Origin: Neorhizobium populisoli
GTDB taxonomy: Bacteria; Pseudomonadota; Alphaproteobacteria; Rhizobiales; Rhizobiaceae
Assembly (NCBI RefSeq): GCF_019430945.1
Contig: NZ_JAHYCB010000006.1
Coordinates: forward strand, 186,001 to 250,000
DNA: 64,000 nt
Reading direction: 5' to 3'
A program made the translations under genes and the position numbers. The notes beneath the pieces are model-generated. The model did no database searches, was not told the origin of the DNA, and saw only the letters and a list, made by a program, of their open reading frames with translations. Below are positions 63,965 through 64,000 of this stretch, piece by piece (the stretch's first letter is position 1; each line of letters begins with the position of its first letter).

Positions 63965-63972
63965 TTCTCCTT
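63965..63972 (-). promoter_or_regulatory. Ribosome binding site of infC
   Basis: AAGGAGAA on the minus strand is a near-perfect Shine-Dalgarno sequence 7 bp from the ATC codon. It decides the start of infC. The operon promoter is probably beyond the right edge of the window. Confidence 0.75.
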
Positions 63973-64000
63973 GATTGTTACGGCGCAAGCGGCGACTCTT

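Overview
The window reads as core chromosome of an alphaproteobacterium of the Rhizobiales, most likely Rhizobiaceae (the Rhizobium/Agrobacterium/Neorhizobium group). The reasons are the GC-rich codon use, PmtA of the Agrobacterium/Sinorhizobium type, the order rsmI-yraN near gshB and comM, dnaN standing apart from dnaA, iron control by an Irr-like motif, and two copies of a palindromic repeat that resembles the rhizobial RIME family. I found no rRNA, tRNA, CRISPR array, insertion sequence or intact prophage. The genus is inferred from these features; nothing in the sequence proves it.

Layout. 0-5.2 kb: an Lrp regulator divergent from a RidA gene with a premature stop, then prfC, dut, dps and cysK. 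5.2-15.4 kb, nearly all minus strand: a GNAT enzyme coupled to comM, gshB, a cupin, the ugpBAEC glycerol-3-phosphate importer behind a probable Pho box, yraN and rsmI. 15.6-21.7 kb: dnaN, pmtA, a histidine-phosphatase-like gene, pyrF, an exported beta-helix protein, DUF1330, an NDUFA9-like protein and a small membrane protein. 21.8-27.9 kb: uppP, GST, queG, an epimerase gene carrying a palindromic repeat inserted in frame, an RlpA-like protein and an RsmB-type methyltransferase.

27.9-33.7 kb is the most coherent accessory unit: imelysin, di-heme DUF1111 protein, second imelysin and Tat-exported DUF1513 protein, with an Irr-type (ICE) motif upstream and TspO downstream. It looks like a periplasmic iron acquisition or handling operon. 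33.7-49.2 kb: thioesterase, MTA nucleosidase, guaA, a VapBC pair, a YqaA-like membrane protein, ogt, a 2H phosphoesterase, a VOC protein, a soluble chemoreceptor, a 54-aa protein, an ArsC-like reductase, a PIN/RHH pair, ybaK, an MBL hydrolase, an M29 aminopeptidase, an exported cyclase, a quinone reductase and xseA.

49.2-58.9 kb: an orphan GTA-type head-spike base protein, a GT-C/GT2/GtrA lipid-linked glycosylation set, an oxidoreductase, two aldo/keto reductases, a RelBE-type pair with a clear palindromic operator, an NTF2-like protein, an M15-like protein and the second repeat copy. 58.9-64 kb, minus strand: the translation block infC-rpmI-rplT followed by pheS-pheT. infC starts at an ATC codon behind a strong ribosome binding site.
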